DNA of 64,000 nt from Macrotis lagotis (Eukaryota; Chordata; Mammalia; Peramelemorphia; Peramelidae): assembly GCF_037893015.1 (NCBI RefSeq), contig NC_133662.1, positions 201,966,009 to 202,030,008 on the forward strand. Direction: 5' to 3'. A program made the position numbers and the translations under genes. Positions 1-12,714 of the stretch are shown piece by piece; the first letter of the stretch is position 1; every line of letters begins with the position of its first letter. The notes beneath the pieces were generated by a model, which did no database searches, was not told the DNA's origin, and saw only the letters and a program-made list of their open reading frames with translations.

Positions 1-102
1 TTGAGCAAGAATGTTCAGTATAACAACACCTCAGGATTCATCTAAGTCCACCTTTCTTGTTTCTGAGATGCTCATGATAATGGTCCAGAAAAATATTGGG
101 GC

Positions 103-190
103 CATAATTCTCTTTCTCTTTTCTGAATAGCAATAGTATTTTTCTGGGATGAAAGAATGGACACCAGAATAAATCTTTGGGAGACATCAA
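103..190 (+). repeat. Diverged direct repeat, copy A
   Basis: About 88 bases resemble positions 644-731 in the same orientation, 541 bases away. The shared core includes ctctttctcttttctgaata and gggatgaaagaatgga. Copies differ at roughly one base in six and similarity fades at both ends. It could be two copies of an unnamed repeat or an old local duplication. Confidence 0.7.
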
Positions 191-643
191 ATGGAACTCT
201 TTAGAATTTCTTGTACTTAAGGGTTCAGGAAGTCATGTTAACAGTCTGAGCTTTAGTCCCATGTGCCAATTTAGATAATATAGTGAAAGTGTGAACTTCC
301 TAGGAAGACAGGTTGCTGAGTAAGTCATGAAGTCATGAGGCAAGTCATGAAATAGATAAAAGCAACAAATTTGCTTCCTTCTCCTGCCCTCATCAAAGAC
401 TATGAGAGAACTTAAGAGAGTAGTGATCAATGAAATATCTCCAGAAAAAATTCAAAGTTTCTTGCTTAGACAGAAGTTGGAGGTTATTTTTAGGAATAAT
501 TTGCATAAAGCTAAGAGGTTCTCACTATACCATGAATTTTTTCACACCTTATCTAGAATGTCCTCTGCATCATTATGATTTTTATATTTTCCTATCTAGC
601 AGATCCCAACTTACTGATTAAGCCTTTCCTTACTCTTATAGAT

Positions 644-731
644 CATAATCCTCTTTCTCTTTTCTGAATATCGTTAGTATTTTTCAGGGATGAAAGAATG
701 GACCCCAGGATAAAGTCTTGGGACACACCAC
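644..731 (+). repeat. Diverged direct repeat, copy B
   Basis: Partner of positions 103-190, same orientation. Similarity stops near the aatt at 732. I see no poly(A) tail or flanking duplication, so I cannot tell an interspersed repeat from a local duplication. Confidence 0.7.
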
Positions 732-973
732 AATTAAGGGTACTATTTGGACGAAGATTTAGCAAAGAAGAGAGTAGGAACAATCACACAGTAAGGAGAA
801 TCAGGAGAACTGGGAGAGAATGTCATGAAAACCTAGAGAGGAGGATGGCACCCAGGAGTGGACTAACAGCATCAAAGAATAAAAAGAGATTGAGAGGATA
901 AGGATGGACAAAGAGGCAAATGGGTTTGGTGATTAAGACATAACTTTGGAGGAGAGCAGTTTGAGGTCAGAGG

Positions 974-976
<3 letters not shown>

Positions 977-1026
<50 letters not shown>
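977..1026. repeat. (TA)25 microsatellite
   Basis: An uninterrupted TA run of 50 bases, about 50 bases upstream of the processed pseudogene insertion. Pure alternating TA of this length is expected to be length-variable between individuals. Confidence 0.97.
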
Positions 1027-1029
<3 letters not shown>

Positions 1030-1075
1030 GGAGGCAACCTGTGTTAATGACTTTCTTGAGGTTTTTTTTTTAACT

Positions 1076-1085
1076 TAAAGCTAGA
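1076..1085 (+). repeat. Target-site duplication, 5' copy (pseudogene)
   Basis: The ten bases taaagctaga recur at 2977-2986, directly after the A-rich end of the pseudogene. The preceding bases give TT/AAAG, close to the L1 endonuclease preference TTTT/A. This marks the upstream limit of the retrocopy. Confidence 0.75.
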
Positions 1086-2163
1086 GCTTTTAAACTCCTC
1101 CAGTCCCCAGAACCACTGCTGCCATGATGTCTGCTTTCCCCGAGCTCTACTTCAATGTAGACAATGGCTACTTGGAGGTCTTGGTCCGGGGCCTCAAGGC
1201 CCAGGTGCTGAGCTACTCGGATTATGTCAACTTGGTGCAGTGTAAGACACTCAAGGATCTGAAACTACACCTTCAGAGCACAGAGTATGGGAACTTCCTG
1301 GCGAATGAAGCATCCCCACTCACTGTGGTCAGTCATTGCTGATGATGACAAACTCAAGGAGATGGTGGCAAAGTTTCGCCGCATGAGGAATCATGCCTAT
1401 GAACCACTGGCAAGCTTCCTGGACTTCATCACCTACAGTTACATGATTGACGGTGTTATTCTGCTGATAACAGGGACCTTGCATCAGTGTTCCATTGCTG
1501 AACTTGTGCCCAAGTGCCACCTGCTTGGCAGCTTTGAGCAAATGGAGGCTGTGAACATTGCTCAGACTCTGGCAGAATTATATAGTGCCATCTTAGTGGA
1601 TACCCCACTTGCTGCATTCTTCCAAGACTGCATCTCTGAGCAGCACATCGATGAGATCATCCGCAACACTCTGTACAAGACCTACCTAGAATCTTTCTAC
1701 AAATTCTGCGCTTTGCTGGGGGGCACCACTACAGATGCTATGTGTCCTATCCTGGAGTTTGAGGCTGACCGCAGAGCCTCACCATCAACTCATTTGGCAC
1801 TGAGTTCTCCAAGGAGGACTGGGTTAAGCTGTTCCCACATTGTGGGAAGCTCTACCCTGAGGGCTTGGCCCAGCTGGCTGGGCTGATGACTATGAACAGG
1901 TCAAGACTGTGCTGACTACTACCCAGGATATAAACTGCTTTGAAAGGACTGGCAGCGATCCTAGAGATAAGACTTTGGAGGATCGATTCTTTGAGCATGA
2001 GATAAAACTCAACAAGCTGGCTTTCCTCAACCAGTTCCACTTTGGTGTCCTCTATGCTTTCATGAAGCTCAAGGAGCAGGAGTTCCATAACACTGTATGG
2101 ATTGCAGAGTGTATCACCCCATGCCATGGGGCCAAGAGCAGCAACTATATCCCCATCTTCTAG

Positions 2164-2970
2164 CTCTCCTCTCTCTGCTGATCCCCTGATTACTATCCTT
2201 TGGCCACAATTCCATGAGGCCCCCTGGGGAAGGACAGTGGGACTCCATGTGTGTATGGGTCCTTGGGAGCCCTTGGTACTAGGCATGTGTATATTTGGAA
2301 CCCCGTCAATCTTCTAGTCTGTTCCATATGCACTTCATGCTGATGGAGCAGGCTCCCCCTTCCTTCCCCACCCTGGACTTTGTCCTCCTGAGCTGTCAAG
2401 GCTGGAGTGGTAGGGGTCTAAGATCCTGGTGTCAGAACTGAGCCCCAACCCCCCCCCCAAGTAGCCTCTGTAATTTCTGTGTTGTTAAAACCCCTGCCCT
2501 AAGAGGGAGGAATAGAGGGGTGACCCTATCCTGATGTTTCTAGCTGTTAAAGGCATCTGAGAAAAGCATGTGGTCACTTTGATCCCCTTTCCTCCTCCCT
2601 CCTTCAGGAAAGTCAGCTTGACTCACCTGACTCCTGCCAGACCCCTTCATCTCAGCTACCCCAGGGCCCTCACCCCAGTGGAAAAGTGATCTGCAGGTAT
2701 TAGAGGCAGGGGAATACCCTGCAGAGTCCTCTCTCCACCCAGATACACTATATGCACACATATCTAGGCCTTCCCCACCAGCACGAGCCAGGGCTCTGGC
2801 TCTGGAAACTAAGGAACCTTTCCTCTCCTTACCACCCTCAGCCAGGAGGCTTTGGTACACAAGGCAGGGCTGTACAGGCCCTCCTCCACGAATGGGGTGT
2901 CTCTCTTCTCTCCAGCTCACCCTGAGGTTTTGTATTTTTCCTAACAATAAAGTTGCCCATTCTGTGGGGA
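2164..2970 (+). other. 3' UTR of the ATP6V0D1 retrocopy
   Basis: About 800 bases between the stop codon and the A-run are GC-richer than the flanks and contain no introns or known repeats. The end, AATAAA followed about 20 bases later by the A-run, is typical of a polyadenylated mRNA. Reading frames on either strand here are incidental. Confidence 0.8.
2946..2951 (+). promoter_or_regulatory. Inherited poly(A) signal AATAAA
   Basis: A canonical AATAAA sits about 20 bases before the A-run at 2970-2976. It comes from the parent mRNA and marks the 3' end of the retrocopy. Confidence 0.85.
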
Positions 2971-2976
2971 AAAAAA

Positions 2977-2986
2977 TAAAGCTAGA
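2977..2986 (+). repeat. Target-site duplication, 3' copy (pseudogene)
   Basis: taaagctaga matches 1076-1085 exactly. Ten bases is short for L1-mediated insertion, so part of the original duplication may have diverged. Confidence 0.75.
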
Positions 2987-3234
2987 AAAGATGGTAGAAT
3001 CAAATGAGGTTTTTTTTTTTAAATGATGGGTTACATGGGATGTTTTTTAGTGACAAGAAAGGAGCAAGTAGGTGGGGAGGGGTAGAAGATTAGAAAGAGT
3101 GTTGATGATAGATTGGCAATCTAGAGAAGACAGGAGAGGACTGAGGATATATATGTATATACATACACACATATAGATTGTGAATACAAACATAAATGCA
3201 GACAGATGGATATCCATATCTGTCTGCCTGTATC

Positions 3235-3640
3235 TATATTCATCTCCTTGAAGAAAGGAGATAGTTGGGGAGGGAAGAAGGGGAGAAGAGGGAATTCTTG
3301 CGAATGGTCTCCGTTTTTTTAATGAAGCATGAGGTGAAGTTCTCAGGTAAGGAAGAAGGAGAAGGGGCCCTGAGGAGGTATGAGAAGGGGAAGCTGCTGT
3401 GCTAAGTGGGAGAATGAATTGATTACGGAGGCATGAAAGAATTTCCTTACTGCGGTAAAGGCCCACTTCAGATTATGTAAACATGAATTTGTAGGAGAAC
3501 TAGTTGCCTCAGTTTCCCAATTTCCTCCAGTCCTTTTCAGCATCACATGAATAAGACCACAGTCAGAGGATTGTGAGAGAAATATAAGGTTAAGGTTTGA
3601 CAAGGCATGGCAGGGAGCAGCGAATTTGACTTGTAGCAGA
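3235..3640 (-). mobile_element. L2 LINE fragment (minus strand, ORF2)
   Basis: The minus strand is CT-rich and translates as LKRTGGNWETEATSS, then LKWAFTAVRKFFHASVINSF. This resembles the endonuclease-to-reverse-transcriptase linker of L2 ORF2. L2 is an ancient mammalian LINE and this copy is decayed. The best open stretch lies at 3343-3726 on the minus strand and is not a host gene. The family call rests on remembered consensus, not a search. Confidence 0.6.
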
Positions 3641-4439
3641 ATGATGAGAAACTTAGATTTCTTGATCAGGGTCAGCTTTTTATATACTCTGCCACACTGC
3701 CTACTATGGTGCTTTATATTTTTCAAAAATATTTTTCTGCATATTAATGAGGGATATATTTCACTGTTACAATATATTTCAAAATGAAAATTTTATTGCT
3801 TATATATGCTGCTGAAGTTTGTTTTTTTAGCATAGAAACTCTAAATATATCATGAATTCTTTAGAGCTTCAGATTCGTTATCTATTGGATTACCTGGAAT
3901 CAGTTTTAGCCATGAATTAGCCTTTGTTTTACCTGAAGACTAAACAAATTGATAAATTGAAGGCTAGCATTGTCTTAATCTTTTCTGGATCCCTATATCC
4001 ATCAAAGAATGAATGATAGGCATAATATGGTAGGTAGGTGCTTAGTATTCGTTAATTATCTACTGCATAATCAAAGGGTAAATTTTAAATATTCATTTTC
4101 TGGGAAGCATTTTGAATCTGTGTTATTGTTCAAGTTTTATTAGGGTCAGGGAGAAGAGGAAAGAGGATGATGGTAACAATTCTAGGTTGGATTTTACTAT
4201 CCTTGGTGAATAGCCTGATTCAGGAGGGTCATAAAACAGACCCCTTGAGTGATTGTAAGAAAGTGCTAACATTCAAAGTTCATAGATTGTTCAAAATTTT
4301 AAACTTTTGAGTCCTTTAATGTGCATTTTTAGTGATCTTTGTGCTGTAGAGGAAGTTGATCTATCTTGCCATTTTGTTATAAATCAAGACAGAAGACAAA
4401 ATGATTAATAACTGTTGAATTGAACAAAAATATGCAGAT
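3641..4439. other. No gene recognised
   Basis: AT-rich sequence without coding potential or a repeat I can name. It is probably unique or very old repeat DNA. Confidence 0.5.
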
Positions 4440-4592
4440 GAGGGGCAGCTAGATGATGAAGTAGATAGAGAGCTCTGGCCCTGAAATCAGGAGGAATTGA
4501 ATTCAAATCTGACTTCAGATACTTGACATTTACTATCTGTGTGACCCTGGGCAAGTCATTTAACCTTGATTGCCTTGTCATAAAAAAATAGT
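4440..4592 (+). mobile_element. Marsupial tRNA-derived SINE
   Basis: It starts ggggcagctagatgatgaag and keeps the tRNA-like head, the box-B-like segment around gaattcaaatctgac, and the motif gtgaccctgggcaagtcatt. It ends in an A-rich tail near 4585. Divergence from the younger copies elsewhere in the window and the lack of a clear flanking duplication suggest a moderately old insertion. Confidence 0.88.
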
Positions 4593-5408
<816 letters not shown>

Positions 5409-8400
5409 TTGTTTATATGTTAAAGGAAAGGAAATGACTGATTATCCATGTGGTAGTCCTTTCAGTATAGACTTCTTCTATGTATTCTGACTGACTGGTT
5501 AGAACAAATGTCAAAGTACATACAAAGAAGGAGAAAACTAATGTGCTCCATATAAACTCTGAGGCATAAATACCTTAACACTCATTCCTAACACTGAGTC
5601 CCTAGAACCCATTTGGTTAGCTCCATCTATATTTCAGGGTTCTAAAGGTAACATTTTTGGGGGGCGTCACAATTCTGTAATGTCGTTGGCTCTAGCCTTT
5701 ATTTACAGTGTACTTCTTTCCAAGATTATCAGTTGAGAATCATTTACTCAGACTACCTTAAATATTTTTTTATTTAGAAAAAAAATGTATTTACCAAGTT
5801 GGTATAAAATGTCTTACTAAAAACTTGTGACATTCTCTACTGAATGCAGCAGAAAATGTCTTCAAGTTTAGAGATCATATGTATCAAAGGGATAATTTAC
5901 AGCAAATTCTTGCTACTATAATTCCTTTTCTTCCATTCATGGGATGTTCAGAAAGTTTCCTTTTACACATAGTGAAAACTATTTATGGGCTCCTTTTAGA
6001 GCAGTGGCTCCAGTCTGTCCTTGAATGCTGATGATACAAAACTGCTAACAGCTGTAAGGATGGCAAAGATGGGAAATCAAACATCCTTTGGATCCATTCA
6101 AGGCTGAAAATCCTCCCCTAGTCAAAAAGAGTAGGGAAGAGAAACACCCCTGGCCAAGCCTGGATACCAAGTCCTCTCCTCCCTCTTAGATAGTGTCTTC
6201 TCTATGCTTAATCCAATTTCTCCAAATCAATCCCTCCTTAACTGGTTTGATAATTTACAGATGATCCCTGGTGTGTGACCCAATTTCCTTAAACTTCTTC
6301 TTTCACAATTCTGGGGCAAAGTGAAAAGCCTTTTAACATTTACTTAGTCTAGGACCTTTTCAAGATTGCCTGCTTGAGTCATGTTCTCACCTACTTAAAG
6401 TATCAAGGCCAAAATAGAGTGGGTGGTTCTGATCCTTCCCTTACAAATAAAGATAAGAAAGTATGTTGTGTGAGTACAACAGTTTTAACTTTGTCAACAA
6501 ACTGTCCATTTGAAAACCTAGAAATTAGCCAGGATTAAAAGACAGGAAACTTAGATACGGAGGGTCTAAATGTAGTGGTTGTATTGCCATTGATGATGAA
6601 AATTGTTGCAATATAGCATAACAGCTCAAACCATTAAGTATTTATTGACCTGACAAGTTTATTCTTTTGATTACTGGTCTACTGTTAGTTTCATCTTTGA
6701 ATGTTGTCGGGACATTGTTTAATTGGGTCTCTTGATAAACCTTCCATAGATGTGGGTTTTTTCTCTACTGCTTTTCACTATCTTATGAGAGTCCATAATC
6801 TTTTGTCATTTTCTTCTCTAATATTCTACAAATGAATTTGCATTCTGAAGTGATATTGGTCCCTCTCTACTTGGTAAGAAGGTTATTTTTTGACTAAGGG
6901 GATTTCTGGTCACATTTGACCATTTTTTCTCTAGCAATCACTTTACATAGGTAAAGTAGGAGATGGTGGTAAAGAATGTCTCGACTTTTTTCCATTTCCT
7001 AATTTTCAACATTGGCACCTGGTTTGAGTAGTAAGGTTGCATTTATTAAAATTGCTCAGTGTCTCTTGTCATTAACCTTATTTTATGTTGGTTTTATATT
7101 CCTATCTACAAAAGTGTTAGTTAAAAGTATTTATTTTCTCTAATTAACACATATGAACATAGAGATACCCAATGGAGAAAGACAATGTCTTTAATAAACT
7201 TTGTATAGACAATGAACCTGGCAAAAATGGGATGGGAATATTTAGATGATTCACATTTGAGAGATTTCATTTTGCTTTTAGTGATCCAAAACTGTTCAGT
7301 ACCATAGTACCTCATGTTTTGAATACTAATATTCACAATTATATGACCTGGACTTATGGAACTCCAAGAATTCTCACAAATAAGATTTGAAACTGACCAA
7401 AAGGATAATACAGTCTTGAATGATTTTCAAGAAGGCTGGAACATATTACTAAAACTTTTACAAATGGAGAAGTATATAAAAAGTAAAAAAACATGTTGAA
7501 TATCGATAGCATTGGCACCTACAAAATATTAAAAGAAGCAGAAGATGTTGTGGGTGGATCCTTTACAGAAAATTTGCATTAAAAACAGAAAAAAATTGTA
7601 CAGGTTCAGAAATTGTGGGGGTTTGAGTATGATGAAGAGTAGGCTGTCAGAAAAATTAAGGATGCATTGTTTGTTTTGTTTTTGTAATGGTAGAGATATG
7701 AGCAGATCTGAAAGAAACTGAAGATGAAAGAGAAGGAATGATCAATAAAGCAAGATCCCAGAGAATAGAGGAGTTATTATGATCAAAGTCATGAGCAGAG
7801 GGATTACTCTTCAGTAAGGAAGACTACTTCATTTTCTGAGATTTATGGGAATAAAAGGATGGAACTGGAGAAATGCTAAAGTATAGAAGAGGAACAATGA
7901 AGGAAGTCACCACAAATGACTTCATTCTTCTCAGTAAAGTCTTGGAGTCTTGGCATCTCCTGAGAGAAGGGGGGGGGATGGTTTTGGAAGAATCTCAGTG
8001 GGAAATATGATAGAAAGTCAGTCAAAGGCAAATAACAGTGAGTGATAAACTGATGTTTCATAGCATGAATTTGACATGTACCAAAGCAATATAATTTTAT
8101 GACTTTTCTCTAGTAGTGTTCTGCAGCCGTCAAGATGGCAGATGGTGAGATTTACCAACTACAGAATGGATATTTATAAAAATGTAATTTTTTTTCACAC
8201 TTAAAGGTTCTCACGCTGCTTTTAGTGACCCTGAAAGGTTATTTCAAGTCTTGGTTGTCAAATCTAAAATTAGACATGTGAAATTGGTTTCAGTTCTTGG
8301 ATAAGCACCTGCACTTTATAACATCTATATCCAGTTCTGTTGCTCCATTCTCCTGGGTAGAAAATATTGGTGATGAAAAAGAAAATTATAGTCAATGAGG

Positions 8401-8424
8401 AAAGTGATTTAAGGCTATTTGTAG
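5409..8424. other. No gene recognised, 3 kb
   Basis: I find no host exon, RNA gene or confidently named repeat in most of this AT-rich stretch. A minus-strand L2-like segment may lie at about 7880-8060, where the minus strand shows CT-rich text resembling L2 ORF2, but this is weak. Confidence 0.45.
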
Positions 8425-8602
8425 ACTAATATGGAAAGATGTTTAACACCATTGTACATATATAACCTCTATCAGATTACTTGCTGCCAAAGGGATCAGG
8501 GGAGGGAAAGGAGTGAGGTAGGGAGAAAAATTTGGCAAAATCTTACAAAAAAATGAATGTTGAAAACAATTACATGGAACTGGGGGGGGGAATAAAACCA
8601 CA
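8425..8602 (+). mobile_element. L1 3' end, severely 5'-truncated
   Basis: The run ggaaagatgtttaacacc, tgtacatatataacctctat, cagattacttgctg, then gagaaaaatttgg and atgaatgttgaaaac, is the terminal 3' UTR of a marsupial L1. It ends at an A-rich stretch after a G-run at about 8582-8589. Only the last 180 bases were inserted, a common result of L1 reverse transcription. Confidence 0.8.
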
Positions 8603-8884
8603 TAAAAAACTGTATGTATTCAGTTTGCTCAGGTTGATTTATTACTTTCAAATGAGTAGCTTGGTAGGTCTTGATCCTTTACAATTCTGATTAATTTGAC
8701 TTTGAGCATATTTACAAAGCTTTAGATTATCTTTGATACCAAAGGTGTTGCACACTTTGCTTTTTATAAGAATAAAATGATCATTGCCAGAATTTTTGTG
8801 TCATGAGGATAGTTGTGTGTTAGTAAAAAAGATATAATGGAAAGATGCTTAAAAACAATCCTGGATATTCTATTAGGATGAACT

Positions 8885-9125
8885 AAAGTTGGTGCAATGG
8901 CTAGAGCTCCTGCCCTGGAGTCAGGAGGACCTGAATTCAAATCTGATTTCAGACATATACTAGCTGTATGACCTTGGGAAAGTCATTTAACCCTGATTAC
9001 CTCGCATCCAGGGCTATCTCCAGTTGTCTGATTTGCATCTGACTACTGGGACCCAGATGGTCAGGAGGAAAAAGTGACACTGCTGAATTATATAATAATA
9101 ATAATAATAATTATTACTATAAAAA
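8885..9125 (+). mobile_element. CORE-SINE with RTE-type tail (MAR1-like)
   Basis: The head reads gttggtgcaatggctagagc, then ggagtcaggaggacctgaat and gaccttgggaaagtcattta. The 3' part, gggacccagatggtcaggag, matches the tail that MAR1-type marsupial SINEs share with RTE LINEs. An ATA/ATT tract at about 9090-9120 forms the extreme 3' end. Confidence 0.8.
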
Positions 9126-9827
9126 AGAAAAAGAAACTGTGGTTGGCTTTTTAAAACAATAAAAAACACATGTTGGAAAATGTTATTTAATTATACCAGT
9201 ATCCATTTGTTTATTCTCCCCTTTTAAGTCAGTGGATTACATATCTCTGAAAAAGTAGGAAATATATATACGTGATTTGTGGACAGTGGTTAAAAAAGTA
9301 CTCCAGCAATTGCATTGAGAAAAGTTAATAATTTTTTACATTTCTAGTAAAGATGTTTTCCTTTGTACTTTCTATCAAAAAATAAAAAAGAAAGAGGAAG
9401 AAAAAGTTTCATACCAGTTCTGCAAATAATATAAACTTGACTATGGAAGAAAATTCTACTCTCATTCTTAATACTATTACTAGAACCAAAATAATTTAAA
9501 AGTATGTCTTGTGAGTTTTAGAAGAGGAATTTTTTTCTCTTTGAGTTCTGCTAGTTATATTGTTTTTAGGGTTTGGCTTATCTTAATGAAATAACTAAGC
9601 TTTTATACCATTTAAACATTTAATCCTAGCTTTTGAGAAGCTAATCATTCAATCCATCAGCAAGCTTTTATTATTTGTTGCTAAGGACCCCACTGAACTG
9701 GCCACAAAGGATTTTGAATTAAAATGAGTATTTTTCAGTTTTCAGTACAAGGACTCTGGCCAGAACAGCCACTTGGACATAATGGACTGCCCATTAACAT
9801 ACAGTTCACAATAAACAAAATTCAATT
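9126..9827. other. No gene recognised
   Basis: AT-rich, no coding signal. I could not assign a repeat family. Confidence 0.5.
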
Positions 9828-10400
9828 CAAGGAACATCTATAAAGCACTTATCCTATGGCATTATGCCAGGCACTATGCCAGGAAACAAAACTAGATATG
9901 GATCAGGTCATGATCTTAGAGAACTTACAATTTAATGAGAAGAAGGACAAATAGATGAAAATCCACGATAAACAATGGAAATGATGAAACTATAATTGTT
10001 TCAAACTGTGTGAAACAAATTATTTTCATACAAAATGAAAAAATAATAGCCAAAATTTATATAATTCTTTAAATTTTGCAAAACATTTTACATGTTATTG
10101 AATTTGTTACAAGGAAGAGTGAGGTAAGTGCAAAGAGGAAATTCAGACACACAATTCTATGAGAAATTAGGGAAGAGAGTCAAAAAAATCTTGGAGGAGA
10201 TAGCATTGAAGATGAACATTGAAGGAAAAAGGACATAACAGCAGAGGATTCTGGGAGGCACGAGCAAAAGTAGAGTCAGGAGACCAGTTTTGTCTGGCAT
10301 GTAGAGTACCTGCAGAGGAATATGAAATAAGACTAGTTGGACTTGAGTTAGATTTTGAAGGGCCCTAAAAATCAAGAGGATAAGTTTTTATTTTATTGAT
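9828..10400 (-). mobile_element. L2 LINE 3' region (minus strand)
   Basis: On the plus strand, cacttatcctatggcattat, gccaggcactatgccagg, then gagaacttacaatttaatga are the reverse complement of the L2 3' UTR. Further right, gacttgagttagattttgaa and gggccctaaaa fit the adjoining L2 portion. A short segment at about 10043-10115 resembles a MIR-type SINE tail and may be a later insertion. It is old and diverged. Confidence 0.7.
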
Positions 10401-11324
10401 TCTGTTATACAGAAGGTTGTATTAAGGTTGTTGTTATAATTGTGATGGTTGTTTGTAAAAGAGTTATATGATCATAATAATACATTAGGAAGCTTATCAT
10501 ACCTTAGTGTGGAGTAGTTCAAATCATAAAATCATTATTGGTGATCAGATTATTAGTAAGTAAAATAATTACAAGGCTATAATTAATTGAATTTTTTAAA
10601 AAGAGAGAACAGATAAGTCAGTTGATGGGGATCCTAGACTGGTTATATCAGATTATGGGAGGAAGGTGAACAGTGGGATGTAAATACGAACAAGCAAGTG
10701 ATGATTTTTGAATACAGTCTGGTGACAACATTCTAGGATTCCACGGATTGTGCTAATTGTGCCATTGTTTTGTATCCATTTAACACTTGCATTTATCTCT
10801 TGGTTAGAAGAAATGCTGATAAGGTAACCTTATTTGTGTTCTTTGGTCAGCTTTTCTCTGCTATGGAAATGGTGACAAAGAGCTCAGGAACTTAGGCACC
10901 AGTAGGAATTTGATATTAAGCTGAATGATCAAACTCAATTGATGGTTGTTTGTCTAAATCTTTTCTTCCAAGGTCAGTTTTAATTTTTAAGGGCACATTT
11001 GCAATGATTGCTTTTGATACTCCTTAAAAATGAATGTATCTCAAAAATCAATTCTCTCCTCTTTTTTGAGATCTTATCCACTCAGAATCATAGTTTCTCA
11101 GAATTGAAAAAAAATGACATCAGAAGCCATTTATCCATTAAATATCAGAACAGGAATTATTTTTACATCAACAAAAGGTTGTCCAGTCTTTTGTAGAAGA
11201 TAAATGGGGAAACCTATAAATGCCATTCCCATGCAAATTCTGTTTTTGAATAGACCTTATTGTTAAGATCAAACCAAAATCTGTTTCTCTCAGTTTTCTA
11301 GTCATTATTTTATTCTTGTTTTAT
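10401..11324. other. No gene recognised
   Basis: AT-rich. Some purine-rich text to about 10700 may continue the preceding L2, but I cannot support it. Confidence 0.45.
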
Positions 11325-11390
11325 TAACATCTAGCACAGTGCCTAATACATAATAGGTGCTTACTAAATACATGCTAATGAATGAATTGT
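11325..11390 (+). mobile_element. L2 3' terminus
   Basis: The text ctagcacagtgcctaataca, then aggtgcttactaaatac and aatgaatgaat, is the standard L2 3' end with its terminal tetranucleotide repeats. Only the last 65 bases are recognisable. Confidence 0.75.
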
Positions 11391-11499
11391 CTTTAAATCT
11401 TATAGCTTCTGAACCAAAAGAGAACAAGGATTAATCTTTCTTTCACTTAACAGACCTTTCTTGAAATACTTATCTGGCACTCTCACATTTTTCTATTTT

Positions 11500-12415
11500 G
11501 CAGTCCAAATGTTCCCAATTGTTTCAATATTTTTTTTAAAAAATTTTTTAACATTCTTTTTAAAAATTTTTAGTTTCAAATTCTCTCCCTCTTTTCTATC
11601 CCATTCCATTGGAACCCATTTAGAATACAAACAATCTGGTATCAATTATACAGGCAAAGTCATGTGAAGTCTATCTTAGCCATAATGCAAAAAAAAACTA
11701 AAAACAATTTTTTTTAATGAAAGTATGGTTCCATCTATACTCAGAGTTCATCTTTGGAGGTAGATAGCATTTTTCATCATGGCTTCTTTAGAATTATCTT
11801 GGATTATTTTCTTGATCAAAGTAGTATTGTTACAATATTGCTATTATTGTGTACAATATTTCCTGATTTGTCTCACTTTAATTTGCATAGATTCATATAT
11901 GTCTTCCCAGGTGTTTCTGAAACCATCATGCTCATCATTTCTTATAGTACAATTATATCTCATTACAATCCTATACCACAATTTATTCATCCATTCACCA
12001 AATGATGACCAACCCTTCAATTTATAATTCTTTACTACCATAAAAAGAGATGCTATAAACATTTTCAATATACATAGGTCCTTTTCCCTTTTTGGGGGGG
12101 GTGGGATCTCTTTGGGATAAAGGTCCAGTAGTAGTAGTATTGCTAGATCAAAGTTTGTACAGTTTGATAATCCTTTGGGCATAGTTCCAAATTATTCTTC
12201 TGAAAGGATCAGTTCACAACTCCAATAACAGTGCATCAATGCACTTATTTTTACACATCTGATTTAGCCTTTATCATTTTTTCCCGTCATATTAACCAAT
12301 CTGATGGATGTGGGTGGGAGTTATTTGAATTTGAATTTTTCTAATTAGTAGTGATTTAGAGCATTTTTAATGTGACTAATGATTTCTTCTTCACTTAATC
12401 TGTCTTAAAAGTGCT
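11500..12415 (-). mobile_element. L1 3' UTR (minus strand)
   Basis: The plus strand shows the reverse complement of a marsupial L1 3' UTR: ctgaaaccatcatgctcatc, tgggataaaggtccagtagt, tttgggcatagttccaaatt, then ccaatctgatggatgtg. The sense-strand 3' end is at the left. Many substitutions and a G-run at about 12095-12102 show age. Overlapping open frames are antisense to noncoding L1 sequence and are not genes. Confidence 0.88.
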
Positions 12416-12499
12416 TTTGTTTTAGTTGTCTTGGTCTCATGCTTTTGACCTGAAAAGTCACAAAATTGTAAGGAACCTCTAAAGAACACCTAGTTCATT

Positions 12500-12695
12500 G
12501 AATATTTAGGATCTTATAGTTAGAGTTGAAAGATATCTTAGAGTTTATTTATTCTGACCTCCTAATTTTATTGATTAAAAACTGAGACCTAGTTAATTGA
12601 CTTGCCTAAGGTGACATAATGCATAGTTAAAATGTGATTTTCTAATCTAAGTCCTTAGATTCCAAATCTAGCATTCTGTCTTATGCCCTTCTGAA
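12500..12695 (-). mobile_element. MIR-type SINE relic
   Basis: The plus strand reads like the complement of a MIR-family element: agagttgaaagatatcttag, ttgattaaaaactgagacct, then gacttgcctaaggtgacata and a decayed tRNA-like end. The diagnostic order is right but divergence is high. Confidence 0.6.
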
Positions 12696-12714
12696 TGTCC
12701 TTCCTAAAGATAAG

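Larger units (their letters stand above)
1..1075. other. No gene recognised; AT-rich flank
   Basis: Apart from a diverged direct repeat and a TA microsatellite listed separately, I see no gene or repeat family I can name here. Short reading frames in this stretch have no recognisable protein content. Confidence 0.6.
1086..2976 (+). pseudogene. ATP6V0D1: Processed pseudogene of V-ATPase V0 subunit d1
   Basis: The parent protein (351 residues in human) is the d subunit of the vacuolar proton pump, which joins the membrane V0 ring to the central stalk. Translation from 1124 or 1127 gives [14 protein letters not shown], then [55 protein letters not shown], and ends NYIPIF with a stop at 2161-2163. 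The whole coding length is present without introns, although the parent gene has many exons. At least three frame changes (near 1315-1325, 1775-1785 and 1880-1945) and several altered residues mean it cannot encode the protein. A GC-richer 3' UTR follows, with AATAAA at 2946-2951 and a short A-run at 2970-2976. Matching 10-base duplications flank the copy, so it arose by L1-driven retroposition. The duplicated ATG at 1124/1127 may be a local change; MSAFPEL from 1127 fits the family start better. Confidence 0.95.

Noticed and set aside
1124-2163. Functional V-ATPase d1 gene
   Set aside because: The copy is intronless, has several frame changes and is flanked by a target duplication, so it is a processed pseudogene.
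4440-4592. tRNA gene
   Set aside because: The tRNA-like head belongs to a SINE with a SINE body and A-rich tail. All similar heads in the window are also SINEs.
11754-12182. Overlapping frames of 80-112 codons on both strands
   Set aside because: They lie in antisense L1 3' UTR, which is noncoding.
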